A stretch of 64,000 nucleotides of DNA from an uncultured Lentibacter sp. (GCF_937123735.1 NZ_CAKZKL010000004.1:103206-167205), one strand, 5' to 3'; positions 8,847 to 17,806 are shown, numbered from the stretch's first letter. Translations and numbers: made by a program. The notes: a model not told the origin generated them from the letters alone.

Positions 8847-9464
8847 ATGCGCCGCGCGGTCCTTCTCCCCGCGGCGGGCGCCTCCTCGCGGATGAGGGGG
8901 CGCGACAAGCTGCTGGAAGATGTGGGCGGCCAGCCCTGCCTGCGTCATCTGGCGCAGGCCGCGCTGGCCAGTGCGGACAGTGTCTTTGTGGCCCTGCCTG
9001 CGCTCGCCCATCCGCGCGCTGAGGCGCTGGCTGGTCTCGCGCTCACGCTTGTGCCCGTGCCAGATGCCGCCACAGGTATGTCCGCCGCGCTTAAGGCCGG
9101 GGCAGTGGCTGCGCGCGCTGTGCAGGCCGAGGCGCTTATGGTGCTGCCTGCCGATATGCCTGACCTCGCGCCCCACCTCGCGCCGCTCTGGGACGCCTTT
9201 GAAGCGTTCCCGGAGGGCCAGATCCTGCGGGCCTTCACCGACGGTGGCCAGGCCGGTCATCCGGTGATCTTCCCGGCGGCCTGTCTGCGGGCCTTTGCCA
9301 CCCTGACCGGAGACAGCGGGGCGGCTCCGGTTCTGCGGCAGTTTGAGGCCGCGCTGGTGGCGCACAAGCTGCCCGACGCCAGCCCAACCCGTGATCTGGA
9401 CACGCCACAAGATTGGGCGCAGTGGCGGGCCAGCGGCGCCCGGCCCGCGCCATCCGCAGACTGA
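8847..9464 (+). CDS. MobA-like nucleotidyltransferase
   Basis: A 205-residue NTP-transferase with the signature start LLPAAGASSRMRGRDKLLE (nucleotide-binding loop, about residues 6-24) and LPADMPDLAPHL (metal-binding DxPD-type segment, about 98-109). This is the MobA/MocA fold that moves CMP or GMP onto a cofactor precursor; MocA-type proteins modify molybdopterin for xanthine-dehydrogenase-class enzymes. No molybdoenzyme gene is visible here, so substrate and pathway stay open; a sugar-phosphate nucleotidyltransferase is the alternative. It follows the dehydrogenase by 2 bases and is probably co-transcribed. A strong terminator lies at 9493. Confidence 0.7.
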   Translation: MRRAVLLPAAGASSRMRGRDKLLEDVGGQPCLRHLAQAALASADSVFVALPALAHPRAEALAGLALTLVPVPDAATGMSAALKAGAVAARAVQAEALMVLPADMPDLAPHLAPLWDAFEAFPEGQILRAFTDGGQAGHPVIFPAACLRAFATLTGDSGAAPVLRQFEAALVAHKLPDASPTRDLDTPQDWAQWRASGARPAPSAD

Positions 9465-9492
9465 GCCAGACGTCTTAGGGCAAAACAATAAA

Positions 9493-9544
9493 GAGAGGGC
9501 GCACCCGGGCGCGCCCTCTCAGGCGCCCCGAAGCGGTGGGGCGC
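9493..9544. terminator. Double hairpin between converging genes
   Basis: A perfect 10-bp stem GAGAGGGCGC / GCGCCCTCTC (9493-9502 / 9511-9520) is followed at once by a 7-bp stem (9523-9529 / 9538-9544). It separates the nucleotidyltransferase from the oppositely transcribed RTX gene and probably stops both transcripts. No long T run follows on either side. Confidence 0.6.
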
Positions 9545-9621
9545 AGCTGCATATTCCAATGATCTCTGTGATAAGGCCCCAGCGCCCTTGTCTCCAAAGG
9601 CGCTGGCGGGGTGTGTGCGCC

Positions 9622-12600
9622 TCAGCTGACCAAGAGCTGGGCTTCGTGCTTCTTGAGCGCGCGGCGCGCCGCAGTATAGCTCTCAATGCCCTCGGAGGTG
9701 GTCAGCTCCGGGAAGAGCTGGTAGATTTCCTCGCGCTGTGGCGCGCCCAAGCCGTCAATCACCGACTGGCCGGGCTGGAAGCTTTCTGTCCAGGCTCCGT
9801 TGCTCAAGACAACCTCGTGGTTGTCAAACATGAAGTGCAGGTAGTTCACACCAAGCGTGCCCACTTCATCCACCCCCTTGAGGCCAGTAAGATGTTTCGC
9901 CGCCGCGAGCACCTCTGTTTCCTCAAAGTAAAGCGCGCTGCGCTCGGTGTTGATCAGAATACGGTGTTGCGGGCTGACCAGAATATCATGTTCCGGCAGG
10001 TTGTTGCCCAGCGCCCCCTTCTGGATCAGAATTGGCCGCAAATGAGGCGCGCGCGCCAGTTCATGCCCGGAGAGCACCTTCTGACCGATCCAGCGGATCT
10101 CCTGAATGCCGTTGTCGCGGGTGATGATCTTGTCACCCACTTGCAGCTCTTCCACCAGCCGCTCACCGCGTGGCGTGGCAATCGCCGTGCCCGGCGTGAA
10201 GCATGGCACCACATTCTCGATCTCTTCGAAATTCATGGTCGATGTGATGTTGCCATCCACATCCAGGAACTCGACAAAACCATCTTCGCGGTCAGCGGAT
10301 GTATAGGTGATGTTGAGGCTGCCACCCGGGTTCACGGCGCCGGCTGCCCCGGTCAGATCAAGCGTATCCCAATCGTTGGGGATACCATCTGCGCGCAGAC
10401 CATCCGGGCCTGAGCCCCCGTCCACCATATCGCCTGCGGTAATATCGGTGAAAGTGTCACGGCCCTGGCCACCCAGCATGGTGTCCGCCCCCGCGCCACC
10501 AGACAACAGATCGTCTCCAACCACACCGTCCAGCAGGTCATCGCCAGACCCGCCAATCAGCGTGTCATCGCCCAGCGCGCCGATGGCGGTATCATCGCCG
10601 TCACCGCCCATCAGGCTGTCATTGCCGGTGCCGCCACTGATGCTGTCGTTGTCGATCCCCGCGTCAATGACGTCGTCGCCTTCGCCGCCCAGAATGGTAT
10701 CGGCATCATCGCCTGTTGTGATGGTGTCATTGCCATCACCGCCATCCACAAAATCGCGGTCATTGCCCGGCAAGATGTCGGTCGCATCCGGCCCGTTGCC
10801 ACCATAGCTGCTGCCACCGGCATTGATAATGTCATCGCCGTCATCACCAAAGATGCTGTCAGACCCGTGATCGCCAAAGATGCTGTCAGCGCCTGCGCCG
10901 CCGCGCACCGTGTCATCATCAATGCCCGCATCAATGGTGTCATTGCCGGTGCCACCGTCAATCTCGTCGGCATCATCGCCGGTGTTGATCAGATCATTGC
11001 CCGCACCGCCAAAGACGGTGTCCATGCCGTCATTCGGGTTGGGGTCTGACAAGATCCCCGGATAGCCGGCAATCGGCAGATTGGGGTCATCCCCGATATA
11101 ATCGGAGAAAGTGTTGGTGCCAGCGTCGATGGTGTCATCGCCCTCGCCGCCGTAAATCAGGTCAGAGCCTTGCAGATCGACAATGCTGTCATTGCCGTCA
11201 GCGCCGTCAACCACATCATCGTCAATGCCGGCAAAGATCGTGTCATTGCCCGCGCCGCCGTCAATGGTATCGCGGTCATCGCCCGTCAGGATCCGGTCAT
11301 CTCCCGCGCCGCCATCTACACTGTCACGGTCATCCTCGGGGTCATCGTCAAAGGGCATCCCGGGGAAGATCTGCGCATCTATCAAGGGGCGGTTGCCGCT
11401 TGCATCAAGGGTGTCATTGCCCGCGCCGCCGGAGATCACATCATCGCCATCTTCGCCGAAGATCTCGTCATCGCCCTCTTCACCGTTCAGCGCGTCATCG
11501 CCCGCACCTCCAAAGACCTCATCATTGCCCGCACCGGCAAAGACCGTGTCATTGCCCTCGCCCGCACGCACGATGTCGTCGTCTTCTTCCTCGCCCGGCA
11601 GAATTTGGTCATCCGCATCAATCCGGTCGCCATCCGGGTCGCCGGTATAGGCGATGTCAATCAGATCATCTCCCCCCGTCCCCGAGACAATCCCGTCAGG
11701 GCCAGGGCCGGCATCACCCACTTGCACGGTCACAAGTGCGGAGCTGTAGTTGCCCCCCGCATCCTCAACCGTATATTCAAAAGTATCCGTGCCGTTAAAC
11801 CCGGCATTCGGTGTATAGGTCACAGTGCCATTGGCATTGATCACAACCACACCATTGGCCGGCTCGGACGCATCCACAACCGTCAGCGGATCATCCTCCG
11901 GGTCGGTGTCATTGCCCAGCACATTGATCACAACAGCCGTGTCTTCGTCGGTGACAGCCAGATCATCCACCGGCGTGGCCGGTGCATTGCCGCTGCCGCC
12001 CTCTCCCACCGTAACAGTCACCGTGGCCGAGGACACATTGCCCTGCCCGTCTGTCGCGGTGTAGGTGAAGCTGTCTGTGCCGGTAAACCCGGCATTGGGT
12101 ATATAGGTCACAGTGCCATCCGGGTTCACCTCGGCCACCCCGTTCACAGCCACCCCGGCCGCCGTCACTGTCAGCGGGTCATCCTCAGGGTCGCTGTCAT
12201 TTTCCAACACATTGATCACAACAGCCGTGTCTTCATCGGTGGTTGCGCTGTCATCGGTCAACACCGGGCCAAGGTTGTCGCTGGCGTCACAGGTGGAGAA
12301 ATGCAGATCCGAAACCAGAACAGCCTGTTCGGCCACATTGCCGTTGGCATAGGAAATCTCGATGCTCGACACCGGGCCAGCCACCGACACAAGCGTCGAA
12401 GCCTCTTCAGAGTCAAACCCGTAATTCATTGTCTCGTTGAAAAGCATGTTGCCCGCCGAAGACACCGCAGAACCGGTGGTGAAAGTCACCGGAATTTCGT
12501 TGCCGTCCGGGCCAAAGGCGCGAATGGTCACAAGGTCTTTATGCGCATCCACCGTAGGGTCAATATCGTTGCCGCCCGCATCCACATCATTGAGACGGAA

Positions 12601-12903
12601 CGACACGTTCTGAACGCAATCTGCAAACAGATCATTGGAGGACTCAAAGCTCAAACGTGTGGTTGAGGTCTCATCAAAGCCGCCCTCGCCGCCCTGGCCG
12701 ATCAGCTTGAGAAAGGACCGGTCGTTGAAAGGCTCGCCCGTGCCAACATAGCCCGGCGCATCAAAGGTGATGCCGCTGGCCTCCTCGTCAAGCGCGGCAA
12801 AGCCAACGGTGACGGCCACGCCGCCGGTGTCGACCGTTTGTGTTGCGCCCATGTCGGTGCCGTAGGCTCCAAACAATCCCCAATTCAGTACCAGATCAGC
12901 CAT
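9622..12903 (-). CDS. RTX calcium-binding protein with cadherin-like repeats and C-terminal Hint domain
   Basis: A 1093-residue acidic protein. Residues 1-210 have no recognised fold. Two near-duplicate cadherin/VCBS-like domains (about 215-305 and 312-400) each begin with DEDTAVVINVL and contain NAGF-GTD. Residues about 410-835 are tandem nonapeptide RTX repeats of the GGxGxD type that form Ca-filled beta rolls. From Cys901 (CFTPGTAIATPRGE) to about 1050 lies a Hint (hedgehog/intein-type) self-processing domain, then an amphipathic tail. No Sec signal is present, as expected for type I secretion, but no ABC exporter gene is near. The start is the ATG at MADLVLNWG, 8 bases after AGAGGG, rather than the upstream TTG. 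Likely a secreted adhesin-like or surface protein. Confidence 0.85.
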   Translation of the reverse strand: MADLVLNWGLFGAYGTDMGATQTVDTGGVAVTVGFAALDEEASGITFDAPGYVGTGEPFNDRSFLKLIGQGGEGGFDETSTTRLSFESSNDLFADCVQNVSFRLNDVDAGGNDIDPTVDAHKDLVTIRAFGPDGNEIPVTFTTGSAVSSAGNMLFNETMNYGFDSEEASTLVSVAGPVSSIEISYANGNVAEQAVLVSDLHFSTCDASDNLGPVLTDDSATTDEDTAVVINVLENDSDPEDDPLTVTAAGVAVNGVAEVNPDGTVTYIPNAGFTGTDSFTYTATDGQGNVSSATVTVTVGEGGSGNAPATPVDDLAVTDEDTAVVINVLGNDTDPEDDPLTVVDASEPANGVVVINANGTVTYTPNAGFNGTDTFEYTVEDAGGNYSSALVTVQVGDAGPGPDGIVSGTGGDDLIDIAYTGDPDGDRIDADDQILPGEEEDDDIVRAGEGNDTVFAGAGNDEVFGGAGDDALNGEEGDDEIFGEDGDDVISGGAGNDTLDASGNRPLIDAQIFPGMPFDDDPEDDRDSVDGGAGDDRILTGDDRDTIDGGAGNDTIFAGIDDDVVDGADGNDSIVDLQGSDLIYGGEGDDTIDAGTNTFSDYIGDDPNLPIAGYPGILSDPNPNDGMDTVFGGAGNDLINTGDDADEIDGGTGNDTIDAGIDDDTVRGGAGADSIFGDHGSDSIFGDDGDDIINAGGSSYGGNGPDATDILPGNDRDFVDGGDGNDTITTGDDADTILGGEGDDVIDAGIDNDSISGGTGNDSLMGGDGDDTAIGALGDDTLIGGSGDDLLDGVVGDDLLSGGAGADTMLGGQGRDTFTDITAGDMVDGGSGPDGLRADGIPNDWDTLDLTGAAGAVNPGGSLNITYTSADREDGFVEFLDVDGNITSTMNFEEIENVVPCFTPGTAIATPRGERLVEELQVGDKIITRDNGIQEIRWIGQKVLSGHELARAPHLRPILIQKGALGNNLPEHDILVSPQHRILINTERSALYFEETEVLAAAKHLTGLKGVDEVGTLGVNYLHFMFDNHEVVLSNGAWTESFQPGQSVIDGLGAPQREEIYQLFPELTTSEGIESYTAARRALKKHEAQLLVS

Positions 12904-13788
12904 ACTCAAGACCCTCTATTCAACCTCGGGGAACGCCCCGTCCGCCGATTGTGAAACGCTCATCCTGATAAGACAGAGCGCCTCGTTACATTTGCGCGAA
13001 GACAGATGCAGAGAGCGGGAAGCAACAGGGCTACATGGGGCCGCGCAAGCGCAACCTCTCTTGGCAGCTCTCTCAGCATGGGCGCAAAACAGATCTTTCT
13101 GCGCCTGTGCCGCTCTTCTCGCATCTGTCTGATGCTTCGCAGTTCAGCGGTCGCCCCCGAGACCATTCACTCACTACGCCCCCCAGTTGGGCCTCACCAT
13201 AATTAAGGCCAAACCGTCATACTCAAAAGCTAAATTTGTTGGGAAAACGGCAGCTTCCTTACCCCCTGGCCTCATTTGAGCTTTATTCAAATCTGTCTCA
13301 AACTGGGGTTTTCCGGCTATTGTTTCTGATATGGAAATACCCCGAAATCCGGCGTGCCAGGCTGTTTTCAGGAGCAAATTTCACCGTTTTGCGCAGAGCT
13401 CAGCGGCGCTTTGGCCCGCCAGACTGTCGCCGGTGGTGAAACAATTAATCCTCTTGTGCCTTTTTCAAAAAGGGCAAGCGCGCCACAGTTTGCCCAGGCC
13501 ATTTGCCACAAAGCTGTGGAGAATGCGCCCACTGGGCCGGGATTGGCCACAATTCAAAGAAAATGCCACAATTCAAATGCGTCGAATCAAGCTCTAAATG
13601 TCTGGATTTTGTCTGCTTTGAGGCCCAAACCCGAATCATCGGCCCGCGGCACAGGCTTCAAAAAATTGGTATCAAAGGAACTGGCCACAAAAGAACAGGC
13701 CTCAAAAGAAAACAGCCCCCTGTGAAATCACAGAAGGCCGTTGTCATCCACACACCACACGCGCGGGTGTTGGGCGCATATGTGCTTG
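12904..13788. other. 885-base stretch without a recognisable gene
   Basis: Lower in GC than its neighbours. The open frames here (the longest would give 123 residues) show no family motif, no convincing ribosome site and no coding-like composition. It should contain the promoter of the RTX gene. A direct repeat GCCACAATTCAAA occurs at 13546-13558 and 13565-13577 (19-base spacing). A short perfect stem CTGTGA-AA-TCACAG (13720-13733), followed on the minus strand by a T-rich run, may end the tRNA-Leu transcript. Confidence 0.6.
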
Positions 13789-13874
13789 TGGTACCCAAGG
13801 CCGGACTCGAACCGGCACGCTGTCACCAGCGGGGGATTTTGAATCCCCTGCGTCTACCATTCCGCCACTTGGGC
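13789..13874 (-). tRNA. tRNA-Leu (CAA)
   Basis: An 86-base gene on the minus strand with acceptor arms GCCCAAG / CTTGGGT, anticodon loop ATTCAAAAT (CAA), a long class II variable arm GCTGGTGACAGC, T-loop GGTTCGAGTCC and an encoded CCA end. The long variable arm and anticodon identify leucine, reading TTG codons. Confidence 0.95.
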
Positions 13875-14056
13875 ACATTGGGGCGGTTTAGCGTTTTGTG
13901 CGGGGCGCGAAAAGCCAAAAATGCACCCAAAGTGCAATCCGAACCCAAAATCTGGCCTTTGCCCGCACGCGCCGCCACCAAGACTGCTGTTTTTGGCCTC
14001 CCTTGTGCCGCGCGCGCGTGCTAGAAGCCCCAAAACCCTGACCTTGAGAGCCCAGC

Positions 14057-14635
14057 ATGTTGCGCAGCCTGTATACTTGGACAATGCATCTCGCAGAGCA
14101 CCCAAAGGCGCTCTGGTGGCTGGGGCTCATTGCCTTCCTGGAAGCCTCGGTCTTTCCCATTCCCCCTGACATCCTGATGATCCCGATGATCCTCGCGCGG
14201 CCTTCGCGCGCCTGGCTGGTGGCCAGTGTTGCCCTCTGCGGCTCGGTGCTGGGCGGGCTCTTGGGCTACGGAATCGGCGCGCTGGCCTTCACAGAACTGG
14301 GGCAGCCCATTCTTGAGAGCCTCGGCAAAGGCGATGCGGTGGCCGATTTCAACACCCGTTTCAACGGCGTGGGCTTCTGGGCCGTGCTGATCGCCGGCAT
14401 GACCCCCTTTCCCTATAAGGTCATCACAATCATGTCTGGCTGGACGGCCATGCCGCTGGCCACCTTTGTTGTCACCTCCCTGCTGGCGCGGGGGCTGCGC
14501 TTTTACATTGTCGCCCTCCTGCTCTGGAAATTCGGCGCGCCCATTCGCAGCTTTATCGAGCGCCGGCTCGGGCTTATGTTCGTGTTGTTTTGCGCCCTGC
14601 TGCTGGGCGGCTTTTATGTGGTGAAATTCCTATGA
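14057..14635 (+). CDS. YqaA family membrane protein (DedA/VTT-like)
   Basis: A 192-residue inner-membrane protein with about five hydrophobic segments. The stretch FLEASVFPIPPDILMIPMIL (about 27-46) and a later TPFPYK loop (about 116-121) are typical of the YqaA branch of the DedA/SNARE-associated (VTT) family, whose members are thought to move lipids or help maintain membrane energetics. Length is normal. The stop overlaps the dsbB start by 4 bases (ATGA), so the genes are translationally coupled; this suggests a role in envelope homeostasis, though none is proven for this subfamily. Confidence 0.8.
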   Translation: MLRSLYTWTMHLAEHPKALWWLGLIAFLEASVFPIPPDILMIPMILARPSRAWLVASVALCGSVLGGLLGYGIGALAFTELGQPILESLGKGDAVADFNTRFNGVGFWAVLIAGMTPFPYKVITIMSGWTAMPLATFVVTSLLARGLRFYIVALLLWKFGAPIRSFIERRLGLMFVLFCALLLGGFYVVKFL

Positions 14636-15117
14636 CCCTCTCGCGCACTCATCTGATCTTGCTCGCCGGGCTTGGCTCGGGCCTTCTGATGGCGGGTGCC
14701 CTGGGCTTTCAGTATCTGGGCGACATGCCACCGTGCAAACTCTGCTACTGGCAGCGCTACCCGCATATTGCGGCCCTTGTCATCGCGCTGGTCGGGCTGA
14801 GGGCCTCAGGGCGGGTCTGGCCCCTTCTGGGGGCCGGTGCCGCGCTCACCACCGCGGCGATCGGGCTCTATCACACCGGCGTTGAGCGCAAGCTCTGGCA
14901 AGGGCCCTCCAGCTGCTCCTCCGGCGAGATCAGCGGGCTGAGCGGGGCCGAGCTGCTCGCGCAAATTCTCTCCGCCCCCATCGTGCGCTGCGATGAAGCG
15001 CCCTGGGAGCTCTTGGGCCTGTCCATGGCCAGCTGGAACGCGGTGGCCTCCATCGTGCTGGCGCTCGTCTGGCTGGCCGCCGCCCGGCGGCGTGCCGAGG
15101 CCCCCACAGGCCCGTAG
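14632..15117 (+). CDS. dsbB: Disulfide bond formation protein B
   Basis: A 161-residue four-helix inner-membrane protein that reoxidises DsbA and passes electrons to quinone. Both cysteine pairs are present: Cys35-Cys38 in PPCKLCYWQRYPH next to the quinone site, and Cys95/Cys120 in the second periplasmic loop (GPSSCSS and PIVRCDE). I chose the ATG overlapping the yqaA stop (ATGA) over the in-frame upstream start, because MTLSRTHLIL leads straight into helix 1. No dsbA is visible here. A G/C-clamped hairpin with five T's lies about 65 bases downstream and may end the transcript; it is part of the 136-bp repeat described at 15139. Confidence 0.9.
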   Translation: MTLSRTHLILLAGLGSGLLMAGALGFQYLGDMPPCKLCYWQRYPHIAALVIALVGLRASGRVWPLLGAGAALTTAAIGLYHTGVERKLWQGPSSCSSGEISGLSGAELLAQILSAPIVRCDEAPWELLGLSMASWNAVASIVLALVWLAAARRRAEAPTGP

Positions 15118-15138
15118 GGTGCGCAATCTCTGCGCACC

Positions 15139-15274
15139 GTGCGCTGCGGTAACTTAATTTCTGTTAACATTTGGCCGTTTTGGGGGGTGCACGCCCGGTG
15201 CACGCCCTGTGCACGGTTTTCACCCCCCCCTTTTTGGCCCTTTGCGCAGAGGTTAACGCTCTCGTGCGCAGCGC
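15139..15274 (-). repeat. 136-bp conserved element with three 11-bp-spaced GTGCAC palindromes, copy 1
   Basis: On the minus strand the order is GCGCTGCGCAC, GTTAAC, TGCGCAAA, a run of eight G's, TGAAA, three GTGCAC palindromes at exact 11-base spacing (plus-strand 15209-15214, 15198-15203, 15187-15192), a run of C's, then ACGGCC and TGTTAACAGAAATTAA, ending near GCAGCGCAC. The copy at 35259-35395 has the same blocks in the same order and nearly the same length. The G and C runs can pair, closing a hairpin over the repeats. It begins 1 base after the lrp stop and fills the lrp-dsbB gap. Read on the plus strand, the stem is followed by TTTTT. Confidence 0.8.
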
Positions 15275-15703
15275 TCAATGGCTGGCTTTTTTGGTGCTCA
15301 ACAGAAGCGATGTCTCCGAGGTGGCCACCCCTTCCAGCCTGCGTATACGGGCCAGAACGTCATCAAAACTCTCCAGGTTGTCGGTGCCAATTTCAGCGAT
15401 CACATCCCAACGCCCATTGGTGCTGTGCACCGCGCGCACCGCCGAAAACCCGGCCAGCTGCCGCAGGATTTTCTCCGTCCCGCGCCCCTCGATTCCAATC
15501 ATCATGAGCCCGCGCACAGGGTCGCTCAGACGGTCCTCTTTGAGCACGACGGAGTAGCCCAGAATAACCCCCCGCGCCTCCAGCCGCTCGATCCGCGCCC
15601 GCACCGTCGCCCGCGTGATTCCCAGCATCGCCGCAAGGTCAGAATGCGAGGCCCGCGCATCCTGTCGAAGGGCCGCGACAAGCCTCTGGTCCACATCGTC
15701 CAT
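15275..15703 (-). CDS. Lrp/AsnC family transcriptional regulator
   Basis: A 142-residue regulator: an N-terminal winged helix-turn-helix (DQRLVAALRQDARASHSDLA then GITRATVRARIERLEARGVI, about residues 3-50) and a C-terminal RAM/AsnC ligand domain from about 60. ATG at MDDVDQRL is chosen, since AAGGGAG lies 8 bases upstream; a GTG three codons earlier is possible. It is divergent from the arginase gene with a 123-base shared control region, the usual arrangement for an arginine- or ornithine-sensing activator of rocF and ocd. The ligand is inferred, not shown. Confidence 0.88.
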   Translation of the reverse strand: MDDVDQRLVAALRQDARASHSDLAAMLGITRATVRARIERLEARGVILGYSVVLKEDRLSDPVRGLMMIGIEGRGTEKILRQLAGFSAVRAVHSTNGRWDVIAEIGTDNLESFDDVLARIRRLEGVATSETSLLLSTKKASH

Positions 15704-15826
15704 GTTGCACACTCCCTTCGCTCAATTCGGATATTTTAACGTCAATATGATCACTTTGAAAGCTGTTTACTGCCTCATATCGCACATAATCTGGGCACCA
15801 TCCAAGCAAACACAGGACAGTCAGAC

Positions 15827-16747
15827 ATGCGCGATATCATCCTCATCGGCGCGCCGATGGACTCCGGAAAACGCCGTCAAGGCTGCCTCATGGGGCCTGA
15901 TGCCTACCGCACCGCAGGGCTCACCGAGGCGCTCACAAACCTCGGCTACCGCCTGCGCGATTGGGGCAATCTGACCCCTGCCGAACACCCGCAAGACGAC
16001 CCCGCCGGACGCATCTACAAACACCACGAAACCGTGGGCTGGACAAACCGCCTCTGGCGCGCCGCAGACGAGGCCATGGCCAAGGGTCTGCCCATCTTTC
16101 TGGGCGGCGATCACGCGCTCTCGCTCGGCTCTGTCGCCGGCGTCAACGCCTATGCAACGCGACAGAATCAACCGCAGTTCTTGCTCTGGCTGGATGCCCA
16201 CACCGATTACCACACCCCGGAAACAACAGACTCAGGCAACCTCCACGGCACGCCCGTGGGCTATGTCACCGGGCGCAAGGGCTTTGGCGGCTTTCCCAAA
16301 ATTGAGCGTCCCATTCCGCAAGAAAACGTGTGTATTCTGGGCCTTAGATCGGTCGATGTGGCCGAGCGCGAAGCCATGCAAGAGACCGAAATCGCCGCTT
16401 ACGACATGCGTGCGATTGACGAAACCGGCATCGCAGCACCGCTGGCACAGTTCCTCGCCAAAGTGGCCAAAGCCAAAGGCGCGCTGCATGTGAGCCTCGA
16501 TGTGGACTTCCTGGACCCGATGATCGCCCCTGCTGTCGGCACAACCGTGCCGGGCGGAGCCACCATCCGGGAGGCGCATCTGGTGATGGAAATGATCTGT
16601 GACAGCGGGCTGATGACCTCGCTTGATCTGGTTGAGCTCAATCCCTTTCTCGACGAGCGCGGCCGCACTGCCCAAACGATGGTCGATCTGGCCGCATCCG
16701 CCCTCGGCCGCCGCGTGTTTGACCGCCCCACACGCGCCTTTAACTAG
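15827..16747 (+). CDS. rocF: Arginase
   Basis: Hydrolyses arginine to ornithine and urea with a di-manganese centre. The 306-residue protein has all three metal-binding blocks: GGDHALSLG (93-101), DAHTDYHTP (123-131) and SLDVDFLDP (223-231), plus VGTTVPGG (237-244). Block 2 and the NLHGTPVGY segment fit arginase better than agmatinase or formiminoglutamase. ATG follows AGGA at a suitable distance. Ornithine cyclodeaminase begins 12 bases downstream, so the two form an arginine-to-proline operon, likely switched on by the divergent Lrp protein. Confidence 0.92.
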   Translation: MRDIILIGAPMDSGKRRQGCLMGPDAYRTAGLTEALTNLGYRLRDWGNLTPAEHPQDDPAGRIYKHHETVGWTNRLWRAADEAMAKGLPIFLGGDHALSLGSVAGVNAYATRQNQPQFLLWLDAHTDYHTPETTDSGNLHGTPVGYVTGRKGFGGFPKIERPIPQENVCILGLRSVDVAEREAMQETEIAAYDMRAIDETGIAAPLAQFLAKVAKAKGALHVSLDVDFLDPMIAPAVGTTVPGGATIREAHLVMEMICDSGLMTSLDLVELNPFLDERGRTAQTMVDLAASALGRRVFDRPTRAFN

Positions 16748-16759
16748 AGGTTAAGAATT

Positions 16760-17806
16760 ATGCTGCACCCTTCTGACAAAGCCTATGTTCCTTTCGTCTC
16801 GGTCGACAATATGATGAAGCTTGTTCACCATATTGGCCTTGAAGAGATGCTGCGCGGCCTTGCCGACGAGATCGAGCGTGATTTCCGACGCTGGGAGCTG
16901 TTTGACAAAACCCCGCGTGTGGCGTCGCATTCTGACGTTGGCGTGATCGAGCTGATGCCCACCTCCGATGGCGAGGCCTATGGCTTCAAATATGTGAACG
17001 GTCACCCCAAGAACACCTCCGAGGGGCTTCAGACCGTCACTGCCTTCGGCCTTCTGGCCGATGTTTACACGGGCTACCCGACCCTCCTCACGGAGATGAC
17101 GCTGCTCACCGCCCTGCGCACCGCGGCCACCTCGGCCATGGCGGCAAAGCACCTTGCGCCCAAAGGGGCCAAGACCATGGCCATGATCGGCAATGGCGCG
17201 CAGTCCGAGTTCCAGACGCTCGCCATGAAAGCAATCATCGGGCTTGAGGCGGTGCGGCTCTATGACAGCGACCCGGCAGCCACCGAGAAGGCCGCGCGCA
17301 ACCTTGAAGGCATGGGCGTGCGGGTTACCAAATGCGCCTCCGCCGAGGAAAGCATGGAAGGCGCCGAGATCATCACCACCTGCACCGCCGACAAGCAATG
17401 CGCCACCATCCTGACGGACAACATGGTCGGCGCCGGCGTGCATATCAACGCCATCGGCGGCGACTGCCCCGGCAAGACAGAATTGGCCGAGGCGATCCTG
17501 CATCGCTCTGATATCTTTGTAGAATTTCCACCCCAGACCCGCATTGAAGGCGAGATTCAGCAGCTGGCAGAAGATCACCCCGTCACCGAGCTCTGGCAGG
17601 TGATCACAGGGGCCGCCAAGGGCCGTGTGAGCGACAAGCAGATCACGCTTTTTGACAGCGTCGGCTTTGCGATCGAAGATTTTTCCGCCCTGCGCTATGT
17701 GCGCGCGCGCATCCAGGGAACTGAGTTCTTCCAAACGCTCGACATGCTGGCCGATCCGGACGATCCGCGCGATCTCTTTGGGATGCTGCGCCGCGCCAAG
17801 CCTTAA
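16760..17806 (+). CDS. ocd: Ornithine cyclodeaminase
   Basis: Converts ornithine to proline and ammonia with bound NAD; a mu-crystallin/OCD family member. The 348-residue sequence shows the substrate-side GFKYVNGHPKN loop (about 74-84), the Rossmann segment MAMIGNGAQSEFQTLAMKAI (about 140-159), the family motif INAIGGDCPGKTEL (about 231-244) and the C-terminal DSVGFAIEDFSAL. Length fits the bacterial enzyme. Directly follows arginase and completes a two-step route from arginine to proline, supplying nitrogen or an osmolyte. Confidence 0.92.
   Translation: MLHPSDKAYVPFVSVDNMMKLVHHIGLEEMLRGLADEIERDFRRWELFDKTPRVASHSDVGVIELMPTSDGEAYGFKYVNGHPKNTSEGLQTVTAFGLLADVYTGYPTLLTEMTLLTALRTAATSAMAAKHLAPKGAKTMAMIGNGAQSEFQTLAMKAIIGLEAVRLYDSDPAATEKAARNLEGMGVRVTKCASAEESMEGAEIITTCTADKQCATILTDNMVGAGVHINAIGGDCPGKTELAEAILHRSDIFVEFPPQTRIEGEIQQLAEDHPVTELWQVITGAAKGRVSDKQITLFDSVGFAIEDFSALRYVRARIQGTEFFQTLDMLADPDDPRDLFGMLRRAKP

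Noticed and set aside
10353..11560. Array of similar short DNA repeats that could be taken for a CRISPR or satellite
   Set aside because: It is the coding sequence of RTX nonapeptides; units vary at wobble positions and keep the reading frame.
9742..12900. Open frames on the plus strand across the RTX gene (498, 356 and 166 codons)
   Set aside because: They are antisense shadows produced by the regular GGxGxD codon pattern; their translations are repetitive and unlike real proteins.
13354..13725. Open frame of 123 codons in the long gap before tRNA-Leu
   Set aside because: No ribosome site, no hydrophobic or domain pattern, composition unlike neighbouring genes; probably a chance frame.
13000..13760. 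Possible mobile element remnant next to tRNA-Leu
   Set aside because: No integrase, no repeat of the tRNA 3' end, and no transposase-like frame nearby.
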